Below are positions 1 through 5,018 of a DNA stretch of 5,018 nucleotides, piece by piece. The stretch covers positions 1 through 5,018 of the forward strand of contig CACYBT010000086.1 of the NCBI GenBank assembly GCA_902772715.1. Reading direction: 5' to 3'. A program made the translations under genes and the position numbers. The first letter of the stretch is position 1. Each line of letters begins with the position of its first letter. A model generated the notes under the pieces. That model had not been told where the DNA came from, made no database searches, and saw nothing but the letters and a program-made list of their open reading frames with translations. The DNA is from an uncultured Succinivibrio sp. GTDB taxonomy: Bacteria > Pseudomonadota > Gammaproteobacteria > Enterobacterales > Succinivibrionaceae.

Positions 1-83
1 CATAATTATGTTAGGAACCGCCGTATGCGGATCCGCACGTACGGTGGTGTGAGAGGGCTGAGCTATAACTCGCCCTACTCGAT
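1..83 (+). mobile_element. Group II intron, 3' end (domains V and VI)
   Basis: Seen: bases 17-24 (ACCGCCGT) pair with 41-48 (ACGGTGGT) through one G·U wobble. An A25-T40 pair, a two-base bulge (C38 G39) and an upper stem TGCG/CGCA (26-29/34-37) with loop GATC follow. This is the shape of group II intron domain V. The triad at 19-21 is CGC paired with GTG, the variant found in some bacterial introns instead of AGC. Domain VI follows: GGGC 55-58 with GCCC 72-75 and GAG 60-62 with CTC 69-71. An unpaired A77 sits 7 bases from the proposed end and is the likely branch point. The sequence ends CTACTCGAT, so the 3' splice site is placed after T83. The rest of the intron, including any reverse transcriptase/maturase gene, lies upstream of the window, so its completeness and class cannot be judged. 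Confidence 0.85.
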
Positions 84-97
84 CAATCATGAATGTG

Positions 98-130
98 AAG
101 CCAGATGTAACAAGTCTGGCTTTTTTTATT
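98..130 (+). terminator. Rho-independent terminator just after the intron
   Basis: AAGCCAGA (98-105) and TCTGGCTT (115-122) form a perfect 8-bp stem around a 9-base loop, followed by a T-tract (121-127, then ATT). It starts 15 bases after the inferred intron 3' splice site. It would therefore end transcription of the spliced host transcript, or of the intron itself, and insulate flgD from upstream reading. It probably belonged to the gene into whose 3' flank the intron inserted; that gene is outside the window. Confidence 0.85.
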
Positions 131-505
131 TTTATCTTTATCTTGAGCTCCAAGTGATAAGAGACTCCAACACTTTGGGCTATTAAGTGATTAGTCTTTG
201 CATTAGGAATGCTCTTGCTTGAGAGGAAAAGAAGTTAAAACAAGTTTTTATGGGAATTGAGAACAAAATTTGCATTTTGAAACCTAATGGTGAAGAATAG
301 CAAAGAGTGGCAACCTGTACGTCGGGGCGAGCTTTTCCTTGCCATCTTCGGCAAATATTTGCGAAAATTGCCGATGGAAGAGCGGTAACATCAGGTAAAT
401 TTAAAAAAATTCGCAAGTAGGATACCTGTTTGTTTATTGAATGTTAAATAAATCATGTTTTAAAACAGTATGTTATATTATTCGTAAGATTTTATGATTA
501 GGATA
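131..505. other. Intergenic region without a convincing gene
   Basis: No reading frame here combines a ribosome-binding site with a recognisable protein. What can be seen: an imperfect 11-bp inverted repeat (146-156 with 171-181, one mismatch, no T-tract); a GC-richer island at about 305-385 containing a stem (342-354 with 368-377, CCATC-TT-CGGCAA against TTGCCGATGG) and a 33-codon + strand frame (287-388) with no Shine-Dalgarno sequence; and a very AT-rich stretch (420-500) with a 12-bp palindrome TGTTTTAAAACA at 456-467. The island may be a decayed gene or element. The AT-rich part may carry regulator sites for flgD. Neither is established. Confidence 0.5.
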
Positions 506-521
506 TGGCATATATCTTGAA
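506..521 (+). promoter_or_regulatory. Candidate sigma-54 promoter for flgD
   Basis: TGGCATATATCTTGAA resembles the sigma-54 consensus TGGCACG-N4-TTGCW. The -24 GG is at 507-508 and the -12 position at 519-520, giving the correct 12-base spacing. The defect is at -12, where the near-invariant GC reads GA. The TGGCATAT half is identical to that of the better site before flgF, which supports a shared regulation. The predicted start of transcription is about 532, leaving a leader of roughly 55 bases before flgD. Confidence 0.45.
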
Positions 522-537
522 TGGATAGAAATTACTT

Positions 538-564
538 TAAGGATTAGGCAAATGTTGCCGCACA
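538..564 (+). promoter_or_regulatory. Weak candidate sigma-28 (FliA) promoter for flgD
   Basis: TAAGGATT (538-545) and GCCGCACA (557-564) are separated by 11 bases, the exact spacing of the sigma-28 consensus TAAAGTTT-N11-GCCGATAA. The -35 part matches 6 of 8 bases; the -10 part matches GCCG and the final A only. Transcription would begin close to the ribosome-binding site at 575-580, so the leader would be very short. It is listed as an alternative or addition to the sigma-54-like site upstream. Confidence 0.2.
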
Positions 565-586
565 ATTTTGTTTTGGGGGAAAAAAT

Positions 587-1270
587 ATGACAGTAGATTT
601 TACTACAATTGGAAAAACCTCCAGTTATATCAGTGAGCAAGAGGCTTCTAAGACCAAAAAAAACAATGCCCTTGATCAGGAAGACTTCTTAAAATTATTA
701 ACTACTCAGTTATCCAATCAGGATCCATCTTCTCCTGTTGACAATAACCAGATGGTTACAACAATGTCGCAGCTGTCTGTGGTTGATAGTCTTAATACTA
801 TTACTAAAGGAATGGATGATATTGTTAATTCCATTTCTTCAAGTTCAGCCCTGAGTGCCTCAAGTTTGGTGGGTAGAAGTGTTCTTGTGAATTCAAAAAC
901 AGCATTCTTCGATGGGAATACTCCTTTGACGGCACAGATTGATGGAGGAAGTGGAGCTACTGATGTAAAGGTTACGATTACTGATGCAGCAGGACAGATT
1001 GTTTCTACCTTCAGTTGCAATGCTATTGATGGCGAGACTGATTTTTCCTGGGATGGTATCAAAAATGAGGAAACCGGAGAGACCTATGACGCTGGTAAGT
1101 ACACTGTTACTGCAACCGGTTATGTTGATGGTTCTGCCGTTACTCTGCCTATTAAGACCTATGGTACTGTAGGTTCGGTAGTCTTAGGTAGCAACCCTGC
1201 TAATACTAAACTTAACATTCTTGGCTATGGTGAGGTGGCACTTGATAATGTAGAGCAGATTTCCTTGTAA
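587..1270 (+). CDS. flgD: Flagellar hook-capping/assembly protein FlgD
   Basis: FlgD sits as a cap on the tip of the growing hook, outside the cell, and guides polymerisation of hook protein FlgE. It is later replaced by the hook-filament junction proteins. The 227-residue product has the family's usual length. Residues 34-58 carry its N-terminal signature (DFLKLL, QLSNQDP, P-x-D-N), followed by SQLSVVDSLN (61-70). LVGRSV (94-99) opens the C-terminal Tudor/Ig-like part, where SWDG (154-157) and AGKYTV (169-174) match the family's usual W-D-G...G-x-Y pattern. There is no cleavable signal, as expected for a type III export substrate. The ATG is preceded by GGGGGA (575-580) with a 6-base spacer. 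Unusually, the gene is a lone unit: a terminator follows and flgE is not next to it. Confidence 0.95.
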   Translation: MTVDFTTIGKTSSYISEQEASKTKKNNALDQEDFLKLLTTQLSNQDPSSPVDNNQMVTTMSQLSVVDSLNTITKGMDDIVNSISSSSALSASSLVGRSVLVNSKTAFFDGNTPLTAQIDGGSGATDVKVTITDAAGQIVSTFSCNAIDGETDFSWDGIKNEETGETYDAGKYTVTATGYVDGSAVTLPIKTYGTVGSVVLGSNPANTKLNILGYGEVALDNVEQISL

Positions 1271-1273
1271 CCA

Positions 1274-1300
1274 AAAAAGTCCGTTTTTTACGGACTTTTT
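1274..1300 (+). terminator. Bidirectional rho-independent terminator after flgD
   Basis: AAAAAGTCCGT (1274-1284) and ACGGACTTTTT (1290-1300) form a perfect 11-bp stem with a 5-base T loop. The T-run is on the 3' arm and the A-run on the 5' arm, so it can act on both strands. It starts 4 bases after the flgD stop codon and separates flgD from flgF transcription, which is why a separate promoter for flgF is expected. Confidence 0.9.
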
Positions 1301-1378
1301 AGTCAATAATTCGACTTCAAATTCTAATATTCTTCAATACTTTTATTTAATATCTTGAAATTTCACATAAAATTGCTA

Positions 1379-1395
1379 CTGGCATATTATATGCT
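1379..1395 (+). promoter_or_regulatory. Sigma-54 (RpoN) -24/-12 promoter for flgFGHI
   Basis: CTGGCATATTATATGCT fits the sigma-54 consensus YTGGCACG-N4-TTGCW. It has TGGCA at the -24 element (GG 1381-1382), GC at the -12 element (1393-1394), correct 12-base spacing and a final W. The predicted transcription start is near 1406, giving a leader of about 32 bases that contains the strong Shine-Dalgarno AGGAGG (1427-1432). It lies in the only sizeable gap of the flagellar block, directly after the flgD terminator. In gammaproteobacteria with polar flagella, sigma-54 with a FlrC-type activator drives such middle-class basal-body genes; no activator gene is in the window. Confidence 0.7.
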
Positions 1396-1437
1396 TAGAT
1401 AAAATCTGCGTAAGGAAGTAATTCCTAGGAGGTTTTT

Positions 1438-2187
1438 ATGGACAATTTTTTGTGGGTTGCAATGTCAGGGGCTAAAGAAAACTTTCATAGTTTAGCCATC
1501 CGCAGCAATAATCTTGCCAATGCCACCACCACAGGTTTTAAGGCTGATTTTGAAAACAGTCGTGCCATGTCAGTTTTTGCCGATGCTTATCCGACACGGG
1601 CATTTGCCATGGCAGAACGCCCAGGTTATAACATGACCGGAGGTGCCATAGAAACAACCGATAGAGAGCTTGACGTAGCCATTGATGGTGACGGCTTTCT
1701 GGCTGTAAATGATAAGCAGGGCAATGAAGCCTATACCCGTTTTGGCAGTCTGAATATTGATGCTGAAGGTTTTTTAAAAACTGCAAACGGATTAAATGTT
1801 TTGGATGAAGCCGGGGCTCCGGTCAAATTACCACCTTTGCTTGAAGTTGTGAGTATCAGCAAGGATGGCATGATTTCCGGAAGACCACAGGGCGGCGATT
1901 CCAATATGATTGAAGAGTTTGGCCGTATCAAACTGGTTAAACCGACAAATTATAAGAATATTGAAAAGGGGTATGATGGTCTTTTTCGTAATATAGATGG
2001 CACGCTATTTGCACAGGATAATACAGTAAAAGTGCGTAGTGGCATGCTTGAACAGTCTAATGTCAATCCTGTTGAAGAACTTACAAGCCTCATAAGGATC
2101 CAAAGACAGTATGAAACTATGGTTAAGATGATGACCACTGGCGACAGAATGGATGAGCGTCAAAATTCCATCATGACTTATGATTAG
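1438..2187 (+). CDS. flgF: Flagellar proximal rod protein FlgF
   Basis: FlgF is one of the proximal rod subunits of the flagellar drive shaft, exported by the flagellar type III system and assembled in the periplasm. The 249-residue product matches the usual length of about 250. The N-terminal rod signature SNNLANATTTGFKAD is at 23-37. The central element DRELDVAIDGDGFLAV (75-90) is followed by YTRFGSLNID (99-108). The C-terminal helix, SGMLEQSNVNPVEELTSLIR (201-220), is the typical rod/hook terminal motif, with the two ends forming the coiled-coil D0 domain. It is called FlgF rather than FlgG because it precedes a clear FlgG, starts MDNFLWVAMSGAKE and lacks the FlgG ending. AGGAGG lies 5 bases before the ATG. 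It is the first gene of the proposed flgFGHI operon; flgE, normally just upstream, is absent. Confidence 0.95.
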   Translation: MDNFLWVAMSGAKENFHSLAIRSNNLANATTTGFKADFENSRAMSVFADAYPTRAFAMAERPGYNMTGGAIETTDRELDVAIDGDGFLAVNDKQGNEAYTRFGSLNIDAEGFLKTANGLNVLDEAGAPVKLPPLLEVVSISKDGMISGRPQGGDSNMIEEFGRIKLVKPTNYKNIEKGYDGLFRNIDGTLFAQDNTVKVRSGMLEQSNVNPVEELTSLIRIQRQYETMVKMMTTGDRMDERQNSIMTYD

Positions 2188-2202
2188 CAAGGAGACAATA
2201 TT

Positions 2203-2991
2203 ATGATTCCCGCATTATGGATTAGTAAAACCGGATTGGATGCGCAACAGACCAATATTTCTGTGACCTCCAACAACCTTGCCAATGCTTCAACTGTTGG
2301 TTTTAAAAGAGGTCGTGCTATTTTTGAGGATTTACTTTACCAAAAGATTAATCAGCCAGGTGGCAGGTCTTCTGCTAACAGTTATCTCCCAGAGGGACTG
2401 ATGCTAGGTGCAGGTGCTAAGGTTGTGGCTACACAAAGACAGTTCGGACAGGGTGATGTTGAAACTACAGATAACTCTTTTGATCTTATGATTCAAGGGC
2501 GAGGTTTTTTTGAGATTGAACTTCCGGATGGTACTACTGCCTACACACGCAATGGACAGTTTACCAAAAATGAGGAAGGTACGATTGTGACTTCCGGCGA
2601 AGGTTATCCGCTGTTGCCACAAATCCAGATCCCAGAAAATGCTGTTTCAATGACAGTGGGTAGAGATGGTCAGGTTTCGGTAGTGGTTGCCAATGAGACT
2701 GCCAGTCAGGATTTAGGCCAGATCACAGTTACTGATTTTATCAATCCAACCGGTCTTGAGTCTATAGGTGACAATTTGTATCTTGAAACTACGGCCTCCG
2801 GTGCTCCTCAGCAGGGTATAGGCGGTGAGGACGGCATGGGAGTCATTAGACAGAATATGCTAGAGACTTCCAATGTAAAAGTCACTGAAGAACTGGTTAA
2901 TTTGATCCAGGCACAGCGTGTTTACGAAATGAATTCAAAGGTTCTGACAACTGTTGATACGATGATGGGATCGCTTATTCAGTCAGTCTAG
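2203..2991 (+). CDS. flgG: Flagellar distal rod protein FlgG
   Basis: FlgG polymerises as the distal rod that passes through the P- and L-rings and connects to the hook. The 262 residues fit the usual length of about 260. The start MIPALWISKTGLDAQQT is characteristic of the family. SNNLANASTVGFKRGR (23-38) is the rod signature. GQGDVETTDNSFDLMIQGRG (82-101) and YTRNGQF (114-120) form the middle domain. The C-terminus, GVIRQNMLETSNVKVTEELV (213-232) then NLIQAQRVYEMNSKVLTTVD (233-252), is close to the classic FlgG end. The start codon lies 15 bases after the flgF stop and is served by AGGAGA (2190-2195), so the two genes are probably co-transcribed. No truncation or unusual residue is seen. 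Confidence 0.97.
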   Translation: MIPALWISKTGLDAQQTNISVTSNNLANASTVGFKRGRAIFEDLLYQKINQPGGRSSANSYLPEGLMLGAGAKVVATQRQFGQGDVETTDNSFDLMIQGRGFFEIELPDGTTAYTRNGQFTKNEEGTIVTSGEGYPLLPQIQIPENAVSMTVGRDGQVSVVVANETASQDLGQITVTDFINPTGLESIGDNLYLETTASGAPQQGIGGEDGMGVIRQNMLETSNVKVTEELVNLIQAQRVYEMNSKVLTTVDTMMGSLIQSV

Positions 2992-3002
2992 TCTAAATAA
3001 AT

Positions 3003-3011
3003 GGGGTGGGG
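3003..3011 (+). promoter_or_regulatory. G-rich ribosome-binding site that decides the flgH start
   Basis: GGGGTGGGG precedes ATG 3013; its first G-run is spaced 6 bases from that start. An in-frame ATG at 3001 overlaps this site and has no purine-rich motif of its own upstream (the preceding bases are TCTAAATA). The start at 3013 gives a protein beginning MKKLLL, a standard lipoprotein signal peptide, so it is preferred. Confidence 0.6.
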
Positions 3012-3012
3012 T

Positions 3013-3702
3013 ATGAAAAAGTTATTATTATGTGTTGCTGTTTCTCAGGCTTTATTACTGCAGGGCTGTGCTTTTGATGCACTCTCTCCAAAGCCAGATG
3101 ATCCTAAATATGCACCGGCAATGCCTGAAGAAGATTATGCCAATGTAATTCCAACCGGCGGGATCTATAATCCCTATACCATGAATAACGGTATGTATTC
3201 GGATACTTCTGCACACAAAGTGGGTGATATCATTTCAGTTACGCTCGATGAGTCCACTTCTGCAAGCAAGAATGCCAATTCTAACCTTAGTAAAGAAGGT
3301 CACAATAAATATGATGGTATGACTATTTTTGGTAAGAAACCAACTATAGCCGGATATAGTCCAACTATGTCTTCAGATAATTCAAGCAGCTTTAAGGGTA
3401 ACTCCAAGGCTTCGCAGTCCAACAGTTTAAAGGGCCAAATTTCTGTCAGTGTGGTTAAAGTATATTCAAATGGCAATCTGCAGGTTCAGGGAGAAAAATG
3501 GCTGATGCTCAATAACGGTAATGAGTATGTAAGAATTACCGGACTTATCAGACCATCGGACATAAGTTCAGATAATACCGTTTCCTCACAGCGTATTGCT
3601 AATGCTAGAATACAATATGGCGGAACAGGTGATTTTGCCAATACTCAGGAAAGAGGACTGTTCTCCAGATTCTTCAACAGTGTGTTCAATCTGTTCTTCT
3701 AG
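3013..3702 (+). CDS. flgH: Flagellar L-ring lipoprotein FlgH
   Basis: FlgH forms the L-ring, the outer-membrane part of the bushing around the rod. From ATG 3013 the product is 229 residues (232 in E. coli). A lipoprotein signal runs from MKKLLL to the lipobox L-Q-G-C, with the lipidated cysteine at residue 19. The next residue is Ala, not Asp, which in gammaproteobacteria favours outer-membrane sorting. Family elements follow: GDIISVTLDESTSASKNA (71-88), a Ser/Asn/Lys-rich stretch (about 85-140), NGNLQVQGEKWLMLNNGNE (153-171), VRITGLIRP (173-181), and IANARIQYGG (195-204) with the hydrophobic end LFSRFFNSVFNLFF. It lies 21 bases after the flgG stop and 19 before flgI, inside the flgFGHI unit. 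An upstream ATG at 3001 would add four residues (MGWG) and is less likely. Confidence 0.95.
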   Translation: MKKLLLCVAVSQALLLQGCAFDALSPKPDDPKYAPAMPEEDYANVIPTGGIYNPYTMNNGMYSDTSAHKVGDIISVTLDESTSASKNANSNLSKEGHNKYDGMTIFGKKPTIAGYSPTMSSDNSSSFKGNSKASQSNSLKGQISVSVVKVYSNGNLQVQGEKWLMLNNGNEYVRITGLIRPSDISSDNTVSSQRIANARIQYGGTGDFANTQERGLFSRFFNSVFNLFF

Positions 3703-3721
3703 TTGTATAGCGGGGTTGATT

Positions 3722-4843
3722 ATGATTGTTCTAGGGAAATGGCTAAAGATTGTGGCTATCATGGGAGCGGTGCTGGTAGGAGTTGTCAGTACTCCTACTG
3801 AGGCAGCACGACTCAAGGATATAGCCTCTATTCAGGGAATTCGTGAAAACCAGCTGCTAGGTTACGGACTGGTTGTAGGTCTTAGCGGTACAGGGGAGAA
3901 GAACTCTAAATTTACCGAGCAGAGTTTTCGTTCGATGTTAAATAACTTTGGTATCAAGATGAGTGAGGGGACGACTCTTAAAATCAAGGATGTCGCTCCG
4001 GTTGCCATTCATGCCACCATGCCTCCTTTTGCCAAAACCGGGCAGACTATTGACGTGACGGTATCCGCCATTGGTGAAGCCTCATCCTTAAGAGGCGGTA
4101 CATTACTGCAGTCCATGTTGCGTGGCGTTGATGGTAATGTGTATGCTATTGCTCAGGGATCTCTGGTGGTAGGCGGTCTTGGCGTGCAGGGCGCAGATGG
4201 TTCTAAAGTTACTGTCAATACTCCCACCGTAGGTCGTATTGCCAATGGAGCCATAATTGAACGGGAGGTTCCTGATAATTTCTCCCAGAGTGATTCTTTT
4301 GTGTTCAATTTAAATCGTTCGGATTTTACTACTGCCAAAAATGTGGCAGAGGCTATCAATTCCATGTACGGGGAGGGGAGTGCTATTGCCGAAGATGCCA
4401 CTTCCATACGAGTGAGTGCCCCGCGTAACCCTGCTCAGCGTGTTTCTTATCTTGCCAATCTTGAGAATATTGAGGTTAACCAGGGAGATGACAGTGCCAG
4501 AATCGTGGTTAATTCTAGAACCGGTACCATTGTGATTGGGAGCAATGTCAAATTAAAACCAGTTGCAGTTACTCATGGTGGACTTACGGTGACCATTACC
4601 GAGAATGAAAGAATTTCACAGCCTAATAGTTTTGCACCAAATGGTCAAACGGCAAGAGTTCGTGATTCGCAGATAGCCATAGATGAAAAGAAAGGCAAAA
4701 TGTTTAAATTTGATACTGGCGCGACACTTGATGATTTGGTACGTGCTGTAAATCAGGTCGGTCTTGCTCCTGGTGATTTGATGTCAGTACTTGAAGCACT
4801 TGATAGAGCAGGCGCCATTGACGGCAAACTAGAAGTTATCTAA
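3722..4843 (+). CDS. flgI: Flagellar P-ring protein FlgI
   Basis: FlgI is exported by the Sec system and forms the P-ring around the rod in the periplasm/peptidoglycan layer. From ATG 3722 it has 373 residues (365 in E. coli). The signal peptide is K6/K9, a hydrophobic core of about 10-22 and a likely cut after TEA (residue 28). The mature part starts ARLKDIASIQGIRENQLLGY, the family's hallmark. Further conserved blocks are GYGLVVGLSGTGEK (47-60), SLRGGTLLQSMLRGVDGNVY (122-141), GRIANGAIIEREVP (171-184), VVNSRTGTIVIG (262-273) and the ending GDLMSVLEALDRAGA...KLEVI. GGGG (3712-3715) is 6 bases before the start. The frame stays open upstream to an ATG at 3596 inside flgH, but that would bury the signal peptide. 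The mature protein contains no cysteine: the pair known in E. coli is Val281 and Ala365 here. flgJ does not follow. Confidence 0.96.
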   Translation: MIVLGKWLKIVAIMGAVLVGVVSTPTEAARLKDIASIQGIRENQLLGYGLVVGLSGTGEKNSKFTEQSFRSMLNNFGIKMSEGTTLKIKDVAPVAIHATMPPFAKTGQTIDVTVSAIGEASSLRGGTLLQSMLRGVDGNVYAIAQGSLVVGGLGVQGADGSKVTVNTPTVGRIANGAIIEREVPDNFSQSDSFVFNLNRSDFTTAKNVAEAINSMYGEGSAIAEDATSIRVSAPRNPAQRVSYLANLENIEVNQGDDSARIVVNSRTGTIVIGSNVKLKPVAVTHGGLTVTITENERISQPNSFAPNGQTARVRDSQIAIDEKKGKMFKFDTGATLDDLVRAVNQVGLAPGDLMSVLEALDRAGAIDGKLEVI

Positions 4844-4849
4844 AAGAAT

Positions 4850-4898
4850 ATAAAACTCCAGTCTTACCCATCCCATCCATTTACGACTGGAGTTTTAT
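4850..4898 (+). terminator. Long-stem terminator after flgI
   Basis: ATAAAACTCCAGTC (4850-4863) and GACTGGAGTTTTAT (4885-4898) are a perfect 14-bp inverted repeat around a 21-base pyrimidine-rich loop (4864-4884), 6 bases after the flgI stop codon. The T-run on the + strand is short (four Ts). On the - strand the equivalent run (TTTTATATTCTTTTA) is longer, so it may work in both directions. It marks the end of the flgFGHI operon where flgJ would normally continue. The large loop is unusual for a simple terminator. Confidence 0.75.
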
Positions 4899-4975
4899 CA
4901 AAAGGCGCCGTAAAACCCTGCCCTTTAGGGCGGAATGTAGTGAGGATATGGGCGAAACCCCAAAGTTGAATTCAA
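4899..4975 (+). mobile_element. Possible IS200/IS605-type (tnpB) 3'-end remnant
   Basis: A hairpin CTGCCC/GGGCGG (4918-4923 with 4928-4933, loop TTTA, one U·G pair) lies in the context GTAAAACC...AATGTAGTGAGG. This looks like the subterminal hairpin that follows or overlaps the end of tnpB genes in this family. A second small hairpin (GGG 4950-4952 with CCC 4958-4960) follows. One reading frame here encodes VKPCPLGRNVVRIWAKPQS and then TGA (4967-4969), which has the feel of a TnpB carboxy-terminus. The palindrome TTGAATTCAA (4966-4975) ends in TTCAA, similar to right-end cleavage motifs of the family. There is no tnpB or tnpA body upstream (flgI occupies that space), so this would be a solo end or degraded copy. 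The assignment rests on resemblance only. Confidence 0.35.
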
Positions 4976-5018
4976 TTGATAATACGATATAACATTGTGT
5001 TGTATTGTTAATTTGCAA

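Noticed and set aside
183..416. 77-codon reading frame on the - strand in the flgD upstream region
   Set aside because: No ribosome-binding site evident, no recognisable protein family, mixed composition, and it runs across the inverted repeats of an intergenic region. A weak chance of gene debris is covered in the findings.
546..560. AGGCAAATGTTGCCG before flgD as a sigma-54 site
   Set aside because: The GG-to-GC distance is 10 bases, not the required 12; the 506-521 site has correct spacing.
718..1062. 114-codon reading frame on the - strand within flgD
   Set aside because: It is the antisense shadow of a well-conserved gene, with no family resemblance or ribosome-binding site.
3001..3012. 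Start of FlgH at ATG 3001
   Set aside because: No Shine-Dalgarno upstream, and the extra MGWG precedes a complete lipoprotein signal starting at 3013.
3596..3721. Longer amino-terminal extension of FlgI from ATG 3596
   Set aside because: It would overlap the end of flgH by more than 100 bases and place 42 unrelated residues in front of a normal Sec signal peptide. ATG 3722 has its own GGGG ribosome-binding site.
4976..5018. TTGATA at 4976-4981 as a sigma-70 -35 box for a downstream gene
   Set aside because: The nearest plausible -10 (TATTGT, 5003-5008) is 21 bases away, too far, and no gene start is visible before the window ends.

Overview
The window is a block of flagellar basal-body genes from a Gram-negative (diderm) bacterium, flanked by traces of mobile DNA. 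Five + strand genes are clear: flgD (hook cap), then flgF and flgG (proximal and distal rod), flgH (L-ring lipoprotein) and flgI (P-ring). L- and P-ring genes imply an outer membrane. The AT-rich base composition, the FlgG/FlgH/FlgI sequences and sigma-54-type promoter motifs suggest a low-GC gammaproteobacterium with a polar-flagellum style hierarchy. An Aeromonadales/Succinivibrionaceae-like host is a guess from general appearance, not something the sequence proves.

Layout. Positions 1-83 are the 3' end of a group II intron: domain V with a CGC triad and a two-base bulge, then domain VI, ending in ...CTACTCGAT. The intron body and any maturase gene lie outside the window. Fifteen bases downstream is a rho-independent terminator (98-130). 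About 450 bp without a convincing gene follow, ending in promoter-like motifs for flgD (a sigma-54-like site at 506-521 and a weaker sigma-28-like site at 538-564). flgD (587-1270) stands alone and is closed by a strong bidirectional terminator (1274-1300). A good sigma-54 (-24/-12) motif at 1379-1395 then precedes flgF-flgG-flgH-flgI (1438-4843), with gaps of about 15-21 bp, read as one operon. It ends at a 14-bp perfect hairpin (4850-4898). The tail holds a compact hairpin and a short reading frame resembling the 3' end of an IS200/IS605-type (tnpB) element (4899-4975), probably a remnant.

How the genes work together. FlgF and FlgG build the rod across the periplasm. FlgI and FlgH form the bushing rings around it in the peptidoglycan layer and outer membrane. 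FlgD caps the growing hook. The notable point is what is missing. In the usual flgBCDEFGHIJ(KL) order, flgE should lie between flgD and flgF, flgBC before flgD and flgJ after flgI. Here flgE is replaced by a terminator plus a new promoter, and both outer boundaries are marked by mobile-element sequence, so the ancestral cluster appears to have been split.
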